8,426 nucleotides of DNA, from NCBI GenBank assembly GCA_913049525.1, contig CAJWYZ010000052.1, forward strand, positions 1-8,426, written 5' to 3'. Every line of letters starts with the position of its first letter. Positions within the stretch are counted from its first letter, which is position 1. The position numbers and the translations under genes are program-made. A model generated the notes under the pieces. It ran no database searches. It was not told the origin of the DNA and worked only from the letters and a program-made list of their open reading frames with translations. The DNA comes from an uncultured Fidelibacterota bacterium. Lineage in GTDB: Bacteria; Fidelibacterota; Marinisomatia; SCGC-AAA003-L08; D37C17. Positions 1 through 5,488 of the stretch are shown here, piece by piece.

Positions 1-1120
1 GCATATCGGTAATTGTAGGTACATGATCAATGAGTACTGGGCATTCTTCCATACATGCACCGCAGGTGGTACAGGCCCATAATTCTTCAGGGGTAATTCT
101 GCCGTTTATCAGATTCTGCTTTTTGCCAAAGCCCAGCGTATCATTATATAAATCTGCCCGGATGTCGGTAATAATTTTCATGGGGGAAAGCAGTTTACCG
201 CTAGAGTGGGCCGGGCATACGGTGGTACACCTGGAGCATTCAGTACATGCCACAGAATCTAACAGTTGCTTCCAGGTAAAGTCTGATGATTTGCCTGCGC
301 CCAGGGAAATTTCATCTTCATTCATATTTTCATCTTCCATGAGTGCAGTGACATTCATGGGGCGCAGATGCCCGCGCAGTTTTCGATTGGTGAGGGCAAC
401 ATTTACCACAACGGCAATGGCATGAAACATTTTAGTGGTGGGAAGTATGGCAATAAAAATAAGTGAAACTATTGCATGGCTCCACCACAGGTTTGGTTTT
501 AATTCTGCCCAGGTTTCAAGGGGGAGCAGATGGGTAATGGCATAGCCCATATAAGAATAGATTGCTGTTTCAGGCTGATCTGCCGCCAGGCGGGCGGCTT
601 CTGCCAAAAAACCCCCAACGGCTACAATTAAGATGGCTATGAGTATGCCTGTATCTCCCAGAATATTTCCCCTGGCGGAAACAGATTTATGGGGCAGGGC
701 CTCAGGTTTGTTAACGTGCCTTCTCCAAAGCGCCATGCATACGCCGGCTACCAGCATAATGCCCCCCGTATCATTCAATGCGGCAAACCAGGGGGTATCA
801 AACCCCGGCAGGTAATTAAGCAGCCAACCCCGTGCAGTGAAAAAGTCTACCGTTGTGGCAAAGAAAAGCTCCATAAAGCCCCAGCCCATAAGAAAGTGCA
901 TAATGGAGCCGTAGGTAAAACGCTTTGAATAGACCTTCCGCTGGCCCACACCAAAACTCAGGCTGTTTAATAATTGGTGAAAGAAATTCAGGGGCCTATC
1001 TTCTGCTTTGCCGATACGGACAGTAAATAAACGCCTAAGGTTGTAGATGAGGTAGCCCATTGCAATAAATGCCAGTATATAAAACAGGGTGGGTACCTGA
1101 TGAGGGGAGTGTTCGGTCAT
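1..1120 (-). CDS. Membrane Fe-S oxidoreductase with NarI-like cytochrome b domain (ETF:menaquinone oxidoreductase / HdrD-like), partial: N-terminal 373 codons
   Basis: The frame starts at an ATG at 1118-1120 (in-frame TAA two codons upstream, so this is the first usable start) and runs off the left edge. The protein begins MTEHSPHQVPTLFYILAFIA. The N-terminal part has about five hydrophobic segments (roughly residues 12-30, 70-92, 113-132, 152-172, 214-240) with histidines H75, H215 and H233 in places suitable for haem b ligands, as in NarI-like cytochromes. A soluble part follows with two ferredoxin-type motifs, CTECSRCTTVCP (C292, C295, C298, C302) and CTTCGACMEECP (C350, C353, C356, C360), the dicluster arrangement of HdrD/GlpC-like proteins. 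In this family CCG domains follow, but they would lie outside the window. Known relatives transfer electrons from ETF flavoproteins to menaquinone in beta-oxidation. No ETF gene is visible here, so the electron donor is inferred. No good SD or promoter is seen; it follows the terminator of the cys operon and is probably a separate transcript. Confidence 0.85.
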   Translation of the reverse strand, partial: MTEHSPHQVPTLFYILAFIAMGYLIYNLRRLFTVRIGKAEDRPLNFFHQLLNSLSFGVGQRKVYSKRFTYGSIMHFLMGWGFMELFFATTVDFFTARGWLLNYLPGFDTPWFAALNDTGGIMLVAGVCMALWRRHVNKPEALPHKSVSARGNILGDTGILIAILIVAVGGFLAEAARLAADQPETAIYSYMGYAITHLLPLETWAELKPNLWWSHAIVSLIFIAILPTTKMFHAIAVVVNVALTNRKLRGHLRPMNVTALMEDENMNEDEISLGAGKSSDFTWKQLLDSVACTECSRCTTVCPAHSSGKLLSPMKIITDIRADLYNDTLGFGKKQNLINGRITPEELWACTTCGACMEECPVLIDHVPTITDM

Positions 1121-1170
1121 GCCTTAAATATTAGGTTTGAATACATGGATAAAATTAGAACATAAATAGA

Positions 1171-1200
1171 AAACAAAAAGCCCCCAGAATTGGGGGCTTT
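1171..1200 (-). terminator. Rho-independent terminator of the cysM-mec-cysO/moeZ operon
   Basis: A perfect 10-bp inverted repeat (arms 1177-1186 and 1191-1200, AAAGCCCCCA / TGGGGGCTTT) closes a 4-nt loop. Read on the minus strand, the 3' arm runs into TTTTTGTTT. It lies 29 nt after the stop of the cysO-moeZ fusion gene and before the start of the Fe-S oxidoreductase gene, separating the two units. On the plus strand the stem is followed only by TTT then AATTA, so termination in that direction would be weaker. Confidence 0.93.
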
Positions 1201-1228
1201 AATTATTTAAGTAAAAAAAATGTATAAA

Positions 1229-2641
1229 TTAATACACCGGCATAGAATCATCTACCCGTTTGGCCCATTCATTAATGCCGCCAGTAAGGTTGGCAACAGA
1301 TTTAAAATTCTGGTTGGCTAAAAATTCACAGATTTGGGCAGAGCGCACACCAGTACGGCACATGATAACATAATCTTCATCAGCGCTGAGTTCATCCAGC
1401 CTTTTGGGAAGTTCATTCATGGGTATGTGAACCGCGCCGTCTAGTTTAGATATTTCCAGCTCAAAATCTTCCCGCACATCTATAACAGTAGGGGCAGATC
1501 CGTTCTGCAGTACTTTATCTAATTCGGCTACATCCATTTCGCTGTAGTCAACTTTAACATCAACCGATTCAATGCCGCAGAATTGTTTATAGTCTATAAG
1601 CTCGGTTATGGTGGGGTTGTTTCCACACACTACACAGTCATCATTTTTCTTAATTTTCAGTTCATTAAATTCCATTGTGAGGGCATCAAACAGCAGAAAT
1701 CGGTTCACCATGAGATCACCAATTCCCAGAATAATTTTCAGGGCTTCGTTGGCCTGGAGAGTTCCAATAATTCCTGGCAACACTCCCAGCACTCCACCTT
1801 CAGCACAGGAAGGAACCAATCCTGGAGGGGGAGGAGAGGGATACAAACAGCGGTAACAGGGTCCATTTTCATAATTGAATACAGATACCTGCCCATCAAA
1901 ACGATAAATACTGCCGTAGACATTGGGTTTATCTAAAAGAACGCAGGCGTCATTTACCAGGTAGCGGGTGGGGAAGTTATCGGTGCCATCTACCACCATA
2001 TCATAATCTTTAACAATATCCAGAGCATTTTCAGAAGAAAGTGCCACTTCATGGAGAATGTAATCAGTATGCGGGTTCAGATTTTTCAGCCGCTCTTTGG
2101 CGGATTCCAATTTTGATTTACCTTCTTGATCTACGCCAAAAAGTATCTGTCTCTGGAGATTGGAAATATCAACCACATCAAAGTCTACCATGCCAATGGT
2201 ACCAACGCCAGCTGCCGCCAGATAGAGGGAAACGGGGCTGCCCAGCCCCCCAGCGCCCACCACCAGAACTTTTGCCCCTTTTATTTTTTTCTGCCCCTCA
2301 ATGCCTACTTCAGGGAGTGATAAATGCCGGCTGTACCGAACAAATTCTTCTGAAGATAATTTGGGAGCTCCACCAGCGATAGATGGAATGATGCGCACAT
2401 CAGCACCATCTTTTACCTCAGCATCCATGCCGCCTTTTTGTCGCACATCTTCACCATCAATGAAAATATTGACAAAATTTCTCAGGCTGCCATCTTCTTC
2501 AATTAAGTGGTTTTTTATTTCCGGATGTGCCTGAAACAGTTCGTTTAAAACTCCGCCAACCGTATTGCTGCTTACTTCTAACTTTGATTGTCCATCAGTA
2601 AACCGCCGTAAGGGTGATGGAATACGTAATTCACTTGCCAT
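1229..2641 (-). CDS. Fused CysO-like sulfur carrier + MoeZ/MoeB-like E1 adenylyltransferase + rhodanese
   Basis: The product has 470 residues in three domains. Residues 1-91 form a ubiquitin-like ThiS/MoaD/CysO domain; its wording (IPSPLRRFTDGQ, LRNFVNIFIDGEDVR, DGADVRIIPSIAGG) closely follows M. tuberculosis CysO as I recall it and ends in Gly90-Gly91. Residues about 96-350 form an E1-like domain: nucleotide loop GAGGLG (129-134), NLQRQ with R164, DGTDNFPTR (218-226), zinc cysteines C262/C265 and C336/C339, and PSCAEGGVLG with C279 at the sulfur-relay cysteine of MoeZ/Uba4. Residues about 364-466 are a rhodanese domain with active loop CRTGVRS (C428). The domain should adenylate the carrier tail and load it with sulfur as a thiocarboxylate. 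The gene starts 1 nt after the mec stop, with GAGGA upstream as SD. Having the Gly-Gly inside the chain is odd, because adenylation needs a free C-terminal glycine. A role in molybdopterin or tRNA thiolation is possible but less favoured by the neighbours. Confidence 0.95.
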   Translation of the reverse strand: MASELRIPSPLRRFTDGQSKLEVSSNTVGGVLNELFQAHPEIKNHLIEEDGSLRNFVNIFIDGEDVRQKGGMDAEVKDGADVRIIPSIAGGAPKLSSEEFVRYSRHLSLPEVGIEGQKKIKGAKVLVVGAGGLGSPVSLYLAAAGVGTIGMVDFDVVDISNLQRQILFGVDQEGKSKLESAKERLKNLNPHTDYILHEVALSSENALDIVKDYDMVVDGTDNFPTRYLVNDACVLLDKPNVYGSIYRFDGQVSVFNYENGPCYRCLYPSPPPPGLVPSCAEGGVLGVLPGIIGTLQANEALKIILGIGDLMVNRFLLFDALTMEFNELKIKKNDDCVVCGNNPTITELIDYKQFCGIESVDVKVDYSEMDVAELDKVLQNGSAPTVIDVREDFELEISKLDGAVHIPMNELPKRLDELSADEDYVIMCRTGVRSAQICEFLANQNFKSVANLTGGINEWAKRVDDSMPVY

Positions 2642-2642
2642 C

Positions 2643-3080
2643 TTATTTTTCCTCTTTTACTATTTTAATATTTTCTTCAATAAAAAATTTTCGGTCTTCA
2701 TTTAATTGCCATGATCGGTAACTCACTGCCTTTCCGCTTTGAACGGAAATAATAATATAGCTGAACCCTGGCCAGGCATGGTCTCGGTCAAAATCTGAAG
2801 GTTTATCAGGATGGTCTGGGTGGGAATGGACAATACTGATAACAGATAAATCGCGCTCATCTGCTTCATCTTCTGCTTTCTGGTATGCCATGGGGTCAAT
2901 GAGAAAACGCCGCTCCCGGTTTTCCTGTTTAGTGTTGGCAGCCGGGAGATATTCGAGGCTGAATGATTCATCTCCTTTAAAATTTCCCAATATAAATCCG
3001 CAGCATTCATGGGGAAATTCTGCTTCTCCATGAGCTGAAAACTGATCTATAATTTTCTGCGTCAAATTTATTGCGGACAT
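2643..3080 (-). CDS. mec: JAMM/MPN+ zinc metalloprotease, Mec-like (CysO-cysteine peptidase)
   Basis: The chosen start is the ATG at 3078-3080, giving 145 residues beginning MSAINLTQKIID. It has GGAG five bases upstream and lies 1 nt after the cysM stop. A longer frame begins at 3125 but would only translate the end of cysM out of frame. The JAMM signature is complete: catalytic Glu25 in FPHECCG, then HSHP with zinc ligands H85 and H87, Ser95 and zinc ligand Asp98 (spacing H-S-H-x7-S-x2-D). In M. tuberculosis, Mec hydrolyses the bond between the CysO Gly-Gly end and the newly made cysteine, releasing cysteine and recycling CysO. Its position between cysM and the CysO-bearing gene supports the same job. 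Here it could also cut after the internal Gly-Gly of the fusion protein; that is inference. The zinc site argues for an active protease rather than a scaffold. Confidence 0.93.
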   Translation of the reverse strand: MSAINLTQKIIDQFSAHGEAEFPHECCGFILGNFKGDESFSLEYLPAANTKQENRERRFLIDPMAYQKAEDEADERDLSVISIVHSHPDHPDKPSDFDRDHAWPGFSYIIISVQSGKAVSYRSWQLNEDRKFFIEENIKIVKEEK

Positions 3081-3081
3081 A

Positions 3082-3993
3082 TTAACTCCATAGTCCAGCA
3101 CTGAAATAACGGTCGCCGAAGTCATTAAACAGGGTTACAATTCTTCCGGAATCAATTTTTTCCATAAGCTTAAAGCAGGCAGCTAAATAAGAACCGGAAG
3201 ACTGGCCTGCAAAGATGCCATTTTTAGCTACCTTATTGCACCAGTGTTTGGCTTCGTCTGCAGTAACATAAATCCATTCATCCACAACGGTTTCATCAAA
3301 AATTTTGGGTACAATATCTTCTGGTGACCCCAGCGGCTTTAAGCCTTCAATTCCCGGCCAGACTTCCGGGCGGACTCCGTGAATTTTAATATTGGGGTAG
3401 ACTTCTTTTAGGCGCCTTCCAATACCGGTAATGGCGCCGCCAGTTCCAACGCCGCCTACAAAATAGTCAAATTCTCCATCCATCTGGCTGATAATTTCTT
3501 CAGCAGTTCCATGGTAATGAGACAGCCAGTTATTATCGTTAGCATATTGATCACAGAGAAAATATTTATCCGGGTCAGCATCTACTAATTTATGTACATG
3601 GCGGAGGGCTTCATCATACCCCTCAATGGGGTCGGTTTCAATAATAGTGGTACCGTGAGCTTTCATCCGCTGCTTCCGCTCTAAGCTGGCATTACCGGGA
3701 ATGACAATCTGCACTTTATAACCCAGGGCATTACCAATCATGGAGTAGGCAATTCCGGCATTTCCGCTGGATGAATCAATAATAATTTTGTCTTTAGTAA
3801 GTTCACCAGATTCTATGGCTTTGGTGAGCATTCTTTTAACAGGGCGATCTTTTAACGATCCGCCAGGGTTCATCCATTCGGCTTTAGCAAACAGAGAAAG
3901 GTTAGAATTAGGGGTAAGAAAACTCACATCCATTAATGGCGTGTTCCCAATAAGTTCTAATAAACCGACGTTTGTCATTGATTCTGTTTCCAT
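3082..3993 (-). CDS. cysM: PLP-dependent cysteine synthase, CysM type (sulfur-carrier-dependent, likely O-phosphoserine-using)
   Basis: The 303-residue product is a fold-type II PLP enzyme of the cysteine synthase family. NPGGSLKDRP carries the PLP lysine K48, SSSGNAG (74-80) is the substrate loop, GVGTGG (181-186) binds the PLP phosphate, and GQSSGS (263-268) supplies the serine facing the pyridine nitrogen. Like mycobacterial CysM it probably joins an aminoacrylate to sulfide delivered as the CysO thiocarboxylate. The stretch GIEGLK (214-219) seems to line up with the part of M. tuberculosis CysM holding Arg220, which recognises the phosphate of O-phosphoserine. A basic Lys219 there suggests O-phosphoserine, though the alignment is by eye. 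It is the first gene of the operon, behind the Cys-codon leader and terminator, and its stop is 1 nt from the mec start. The ATG at 3991-3993 has only a weak SD; Met6 is an alternative start. Plain O-acetylserine sulfhydrylase is the other possible assignment. Confidence 0.93.
   Translation of the reverse strand: METESMTNVGLLELIGNTPLMDVSFLTPNSNLSLFAKAEWMNPGGSLKDRPVKRMLTKAIESGELTKDKIIIDSSSGNAGIAYSMIGNALGYKVQIVIPGNASLERKQRMKAHGTTIIETDPIEGYDEALRHVHKLVDADPDKYFLCDQYANDNNWLSHYHGTAEEIISQMDGEFDYFVGGVGTGGAITGIGRRLKEVYPNIKIHGVRPEVWPGIEGLKPLGSPEDIVPKIFDETVVDEWIYVTADEAKHWCNKVAKNGIFAGQSSGSYLAACFKLMEKIDSGRIVTLFNDFGDRYFSAGLWS
3086..3089 (-). promoter_or_regulatory. Shine-Dalgarno GGAG deciding the mec start
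   Basis: On the minus strand GGAG is followed by TTAAT and then ATG (3078-3080). The site lies in the last codons of cysM and the cysM TAA falls between it and the ATG. This spacing fixes the mec start just after cysM and implies translational coupling. Confidence 0.75.
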
Positions 3994-4023
3994 ATTTCTA
4001 TATTAAAATTACACTATATTTAT

Positions 4024-4061
4024 AAAAAAACCCCTTCTACTTTATCGGCAAAAGGGGTTTT
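4024..4061 (-). terminator. Intrinsic terminator in the cysM leader (attenuator terminator)
   Basis: On the minus strand AAAACCCCTT (4052-4061) pairs perfectly with AAGGGGTTTT (4027-4036). Four more pairs inside (TTGC with GTAG, two of them G-U) extend the stem to 14 bp around a 7-nt loop, CGATAAA (4041-4047). A run of seven T follows (4024-4030). It lies after a promoter and a tiny Cys-rich ORF and about 30 nt before the cysM start, with no full gene between promoter and terminator. That is the layout of an attenuator rather than of a terminator for the upstream quinone reductase gene, though it could also stop read-through from that gene. Confidence 0.9.
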
Positions 4062-4083
4062 AATTGAAAGCCTATTTAAACTA

Positions 4084-4158
4084 TTAAGCTGGCAATTCAC
4101 CTCCTCCATAAAGGCGACAACAACAAAGACCAGTGTCACTGTTTTTTACTACCACCAT
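4084..4158 (-). CDS. Cys-Cys-Cys leader peptide (24 aa) upstream of the cysteine operon
   Basis: The frame ATG...TAA encodes MVVVKNSDTGL, then CCC at residues 12-14 (TGT TGT TGT, 4117-4125), then RLYGGGELPA. Runs of regulatory-amino-acid codons in a short ORF ahead of a terminator and a biosynthesis operon for that amino acid are the hallmark of attenuation leader peptides. Poly-cysteine small ORFs upstream of sulfur genes are known in mycobacteria, though the rest of this peptide is not one I recognise. The ORF starts about 22 nt after the predicted transcript start and has no clear SD. An in-frame GTG at 4177-4179 would give a 31-residue version and falls almost at the predicted transcript start, so leaderless translation is possible. 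The Gly-Gly-Gly-Glu codons (GGA GGA GGT GAA) are also an SD-like sequence. The peptide itself probably has no function beyond its translation. Confidence 0.72.
   Translation of the reverse strand: MVVVKNSDTGLCCCRLYGGGELPA
4097..4105 (-). promoter_or_regulatory. Extended Shine-Dalgarno-like sequence inside the leader ORF
   Basis: AGGAGGTGA on the minus strand is fully complementary to the conserved 16S rRNA 3' tail (TCACCTCCT). It lies 11 nt downstream of the last Cys codon and 11 nt before the leader stop codon. No convincing gene start follows at normal spacing; only an in-frame TTG at 4093-4095 does, two codons before the stop. It may pause elongating ribosomes at the end of the leader, or pair with the CCCCTT arm of the terminator. 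Confidence 0.5.
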
Positions 4159-4186
4159 GTTTGAATAGGCTCGCTTCACGACGACA

Positions 4187-4216
4187 AATGTAAGTGTTTT
4201 GATTACATAAGGTCAA
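4187..4216 (-). promoter_or_regulatory. Sigma70-like promoter for the cysteine operon leader
   Basis: On the minus strand TTGACC (4211-4216, 5 of 6 to TTGACA) is separated by 18 nt from TACATT (4187-4192, 4 of 6 to TATAAT). This predicts a transcript start near 4180, just ahead of the leader helix and ORF. The -35 box begins 14 nt after the stop codon of the quinone reductase gene. Confidence 0.6.
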
Positions 4217-4230
4217 GAATTAAATTTTAT

Positions 4231-5259
4231 TTATATTTCTTCGCTGAAATCAATAAGTACTTTCCCAAAATTCTTTCGATTTTGAATATATTCATGGGCC
4301 TTATCTGCCTTTGTAAAGGGGAATATTTTGTCAATCACCGGTGAGAGTTTATCTTCCTGAACCAGTTGAGATAAAGCTGCTACTGCCCTCTGAATTTTAT
4401 CTTCAGCGCCTGCAAGTCTGCCCAGGTGATAGCCCATAATACTTTTGTTTTGACTCATGAGATCCATAGGTTTGTATTTGGGCATGGAAAAAACCTCCTT
4501 CATGGTGGTAAAAAAACTAAAGGTTTTACCCTTAACAAAATTCTGGTCACCATAAATAATAAGCTTTCCCATTTTGCTGAGACATTTATAACTGATTTTC
4601 CAATTTTCACCACCTACAGGGTCAATAATTAAATCTACGCCACGATTTTGGGTAAATTCCATTACTTTATTGTAAACATCTTCACCATTATAATCAATGC
4701 AGTGTTGAACGCCCATTTCATTTAATTTGGAATGTTTCCACTGAGATGCAGTACCAATAATATTCCCTCCCACAGCTTGAGCTAGTTGAATGGCAGCTGT
4801 ACCTACTCCGCCGCCGGCTCCGTGAATGAGAATGGTTTCACCTTTTCTGAAATTCCCCAAATCAAACATCATCATATAGGCTGTCACATAAACCAGAGGG
4901 AATGCCGCCCCTTCTTCCATACTGAATTTCTCAGGCAGTGGCATTGCCAGTTTTTCATCAGAGCAGATATGGGTGGAATAACTATTGTATTTACAAAACA
5001 GCATCACCTTATCGCCGGGCTTAAGCCGGGTTACGTTTTTCCCTACAGACTCAACTACGCCGCATGCCTCAGCACCCAAAGTTGCCGGGGGTTTTGGAGC
5101 ACCGGGATACAGGCGCATCCGTGCCATGATTTCCGAAAAGTTCACCCCAGTGAAATGATTACGTACTAAAACCTCCCCTTCACGCGGATTTGGATTTTCT
5201 TTCTCCCGTACCTGTAAAACATCTGGAGCACCGTATTTTGTAATAATTACTTCTTTCAT
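4231..5259 (-). CDS. Medium-chain dehydrogenase/reductase, VAT1-like NAD(P)H:quinone reductase
   Basis: The 342-residue product is a zinc-independent medium-chain reductase. The GroES-like N-terminal domain contains GAEACGVVESVG (62-73) and PGDKV (81-85). The Rossmann domain has HGAGGGVGTAAIQLA (146-160) as nucleotide-binding motif and DPVGGENW (213-220). The structural-zinc cysteine cluster of alcohol dehydrogenases is absent, as in quinone oxidoreductases. The segment from about 248 to 281 (FFTTMKEVF... then IMGYHLGRL) resembles the synaptic-vesicle VAT-1 branch. Members reduce quinones or enones with NADPH in the cytosol; the true substrate cannot be read from sequence. The ATG at 5257-5259 has an AT-rich upstream stretch with no SD. 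It lies about 50 nt after the small membrane ORF and may share the ligA transcript. No terminator is seen directly after it; the leader terminator at 4024-4061 could serve. Confidence 0.93.
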   Translation of the reverse strand: MKEVIITKYGAPDVLQVREKENPNPREGEVLVRNHFTGVNFSEIMARMRLYPGAPKPPATLGAEACGVVESVGKNVTRLKPGDKVMLFCKYNSYSTHICSDEKLAMPLPEKFSMEEGAAFPLVYVTAYMMMFDLGNFRKGETILIHGAGGGVGTAAIQLAQAVGGNIIGTASQWKHSKLNEMGVQHCIDYNGEDVYNKVMEFTQNRGVDLIIDPVGGENWKISYKCLSKMGKLIIYGDQNFVKGKTFSFFTTMKEVFSMPKYKPMDLMSQNKSIMGYHLGRLAGAEDKIQRAVAALSQLVQEDKLSPVIDKIFPFTKADKAHEYIQNRKNFGKVLIDFSEEI

Positions 5260-5308
5260 ATTTAATTTATTAATTTTGTGTTATTAAGCGTATTTCAATG
5301 GCAGCAGA

Positions 5309-5488
5309 TTAAAAATAAAATTGGAAAAACCCCTTTGCCCATAAAATCATTTCATTAAAAGATCCGTCAAAAATGAAATATTGAATGAGGGCTATAATAA
5401 GGAATATATCAATAAGAATGAGCCCCTTTTTAAAATACCACTCCTTAAAAATTGCTTTATTAAAAAATGAACTATTTTGCTCTTCCAT
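5309..5488 (-). CDS. Small single-pass membrane protein of unknown function
   Basis: The 59-residue frame starts at the ATG at 5486-5488, 1 nt after the ligA TAA, with GGA about eight bases upstream. A TTG at 5498-5500 could add four residues but would overlap ligA. The product has a charged N-terminus (MEEQNSSFFNKAIFKEWYFK), a hydrophobic span at about 22-40 (LILIDIFLIIALIQYFIF) and an aromatic-rich tail ending FFQFYF. The Lys-rich flank before the span suggests that the N-terminus is cytoplasmic. The same TAA-N-ATG junction joins cysM/mec and mec/cysO-moeZ, which supports real coupled translation. I do not recognise a family. Low complexity and AT richness leave some chance that it is not expressed. 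Confidence 0.6.
   Translation of the reverse strand: MEEQNSSFFNKAIFKEWYFKKGLILIDIFLIIALIQYFIFDGSFNEMILWAKGFFQFYF

Larger units (their letters stand above)
4024..4180 (-). promoter_or_regulatory. Predicted cysteine-responsive attenuator leader of the cysM-mec-cysO/moeZ operon
   Basis: From a start site predicted near 4180, the leader RNA holds in order: the 5' arm of a long-range helix (4159-4174), a 24-codon ORF with three Cys codons in a row (4084-4158), the 3' arm (4066-4081) and the terminator. The arms GCGAGCCTATTCAAAC and GTTTAAATAGGCTTTC make 13 Watson-Crick pairs and one G-U out of 16. A candidate anti-terminator is visible: AATTG (4093-4097) with CAATT (4062-4066), plus GGAGGAG (4101-4107) with the CCCCTTT of the terminator 5' arm (one mismatch). 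This would be open when a ribosome waits at the Cys codons. Inferred logic: enough charged tRNA-Cys gives termination; shortage gives read-through into the cysteine operon. The pairings were found by eye without folding energies. It does not match any known SAM or cobalamin riboswitch core that I recognise. Confidence 0.7.

Noticed and set aside
30..425. 131-aa plus-strand ORF
   Set aside because: It is antisense to the Fe-S oxidoreductase, whose minus-strand frame shows clear Fe-S motifs and transmembrane segments.
2360..2380. Fusion as a sequencing or assembly frameshift joining separate cysO and moeZ genes
   Set aside because: The frame is continuous through GGT GGA GCT CCC AAA, and no near-stop, start codon or SD at the junction hints at a lost gene boundary. 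Relatives would settle it.
1583..2534. Several plus- and minus-strand ORFs of 60-117 aa
   Set aside because: They are shadows within the cysO-moeZ gene; none has domain-like motifs and the main frame is fully explained.
3081..3125. Longer mec start giving a 160-aa protein that overlaps cysM by 44 nt
   Set aside because: The added 15 residues are the out-of-frame translation of the cysM end. The ATG at 3078-3080 has a well-placed GGAG and the 1-nt spacing seen at other junctions.
3994..4023. Separate promoter for cysM after the leader terminator
   Set aside because: Only about 30 AT-rich bases lie between terminator and ATG. A -35 box would have to lie inside the terminator stem, and no good match was seen.
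4131..4141. Short palindrome CAGTG-T-CACTG as an operator
   Set aside because: It lies inside the leader ORF with an 11-nt span and no second copy. It could be a small pause hairpin, but chance is as likely.
4062..4180. SAM, cobalamin or other known riboswitch, or a tRNA/T-box, in the leader
   Set aside because: I could not find a T-box sequence, a SAM-I or SAM-II core, a B12 box or a cloverleaf. The Cys-codon ORF and terminator explain the region better.
4786..5169. 127-aa plus-strand ORF
   Set aside because: It is antisense to the VAT1-like reductase, with no recognisable motifs.
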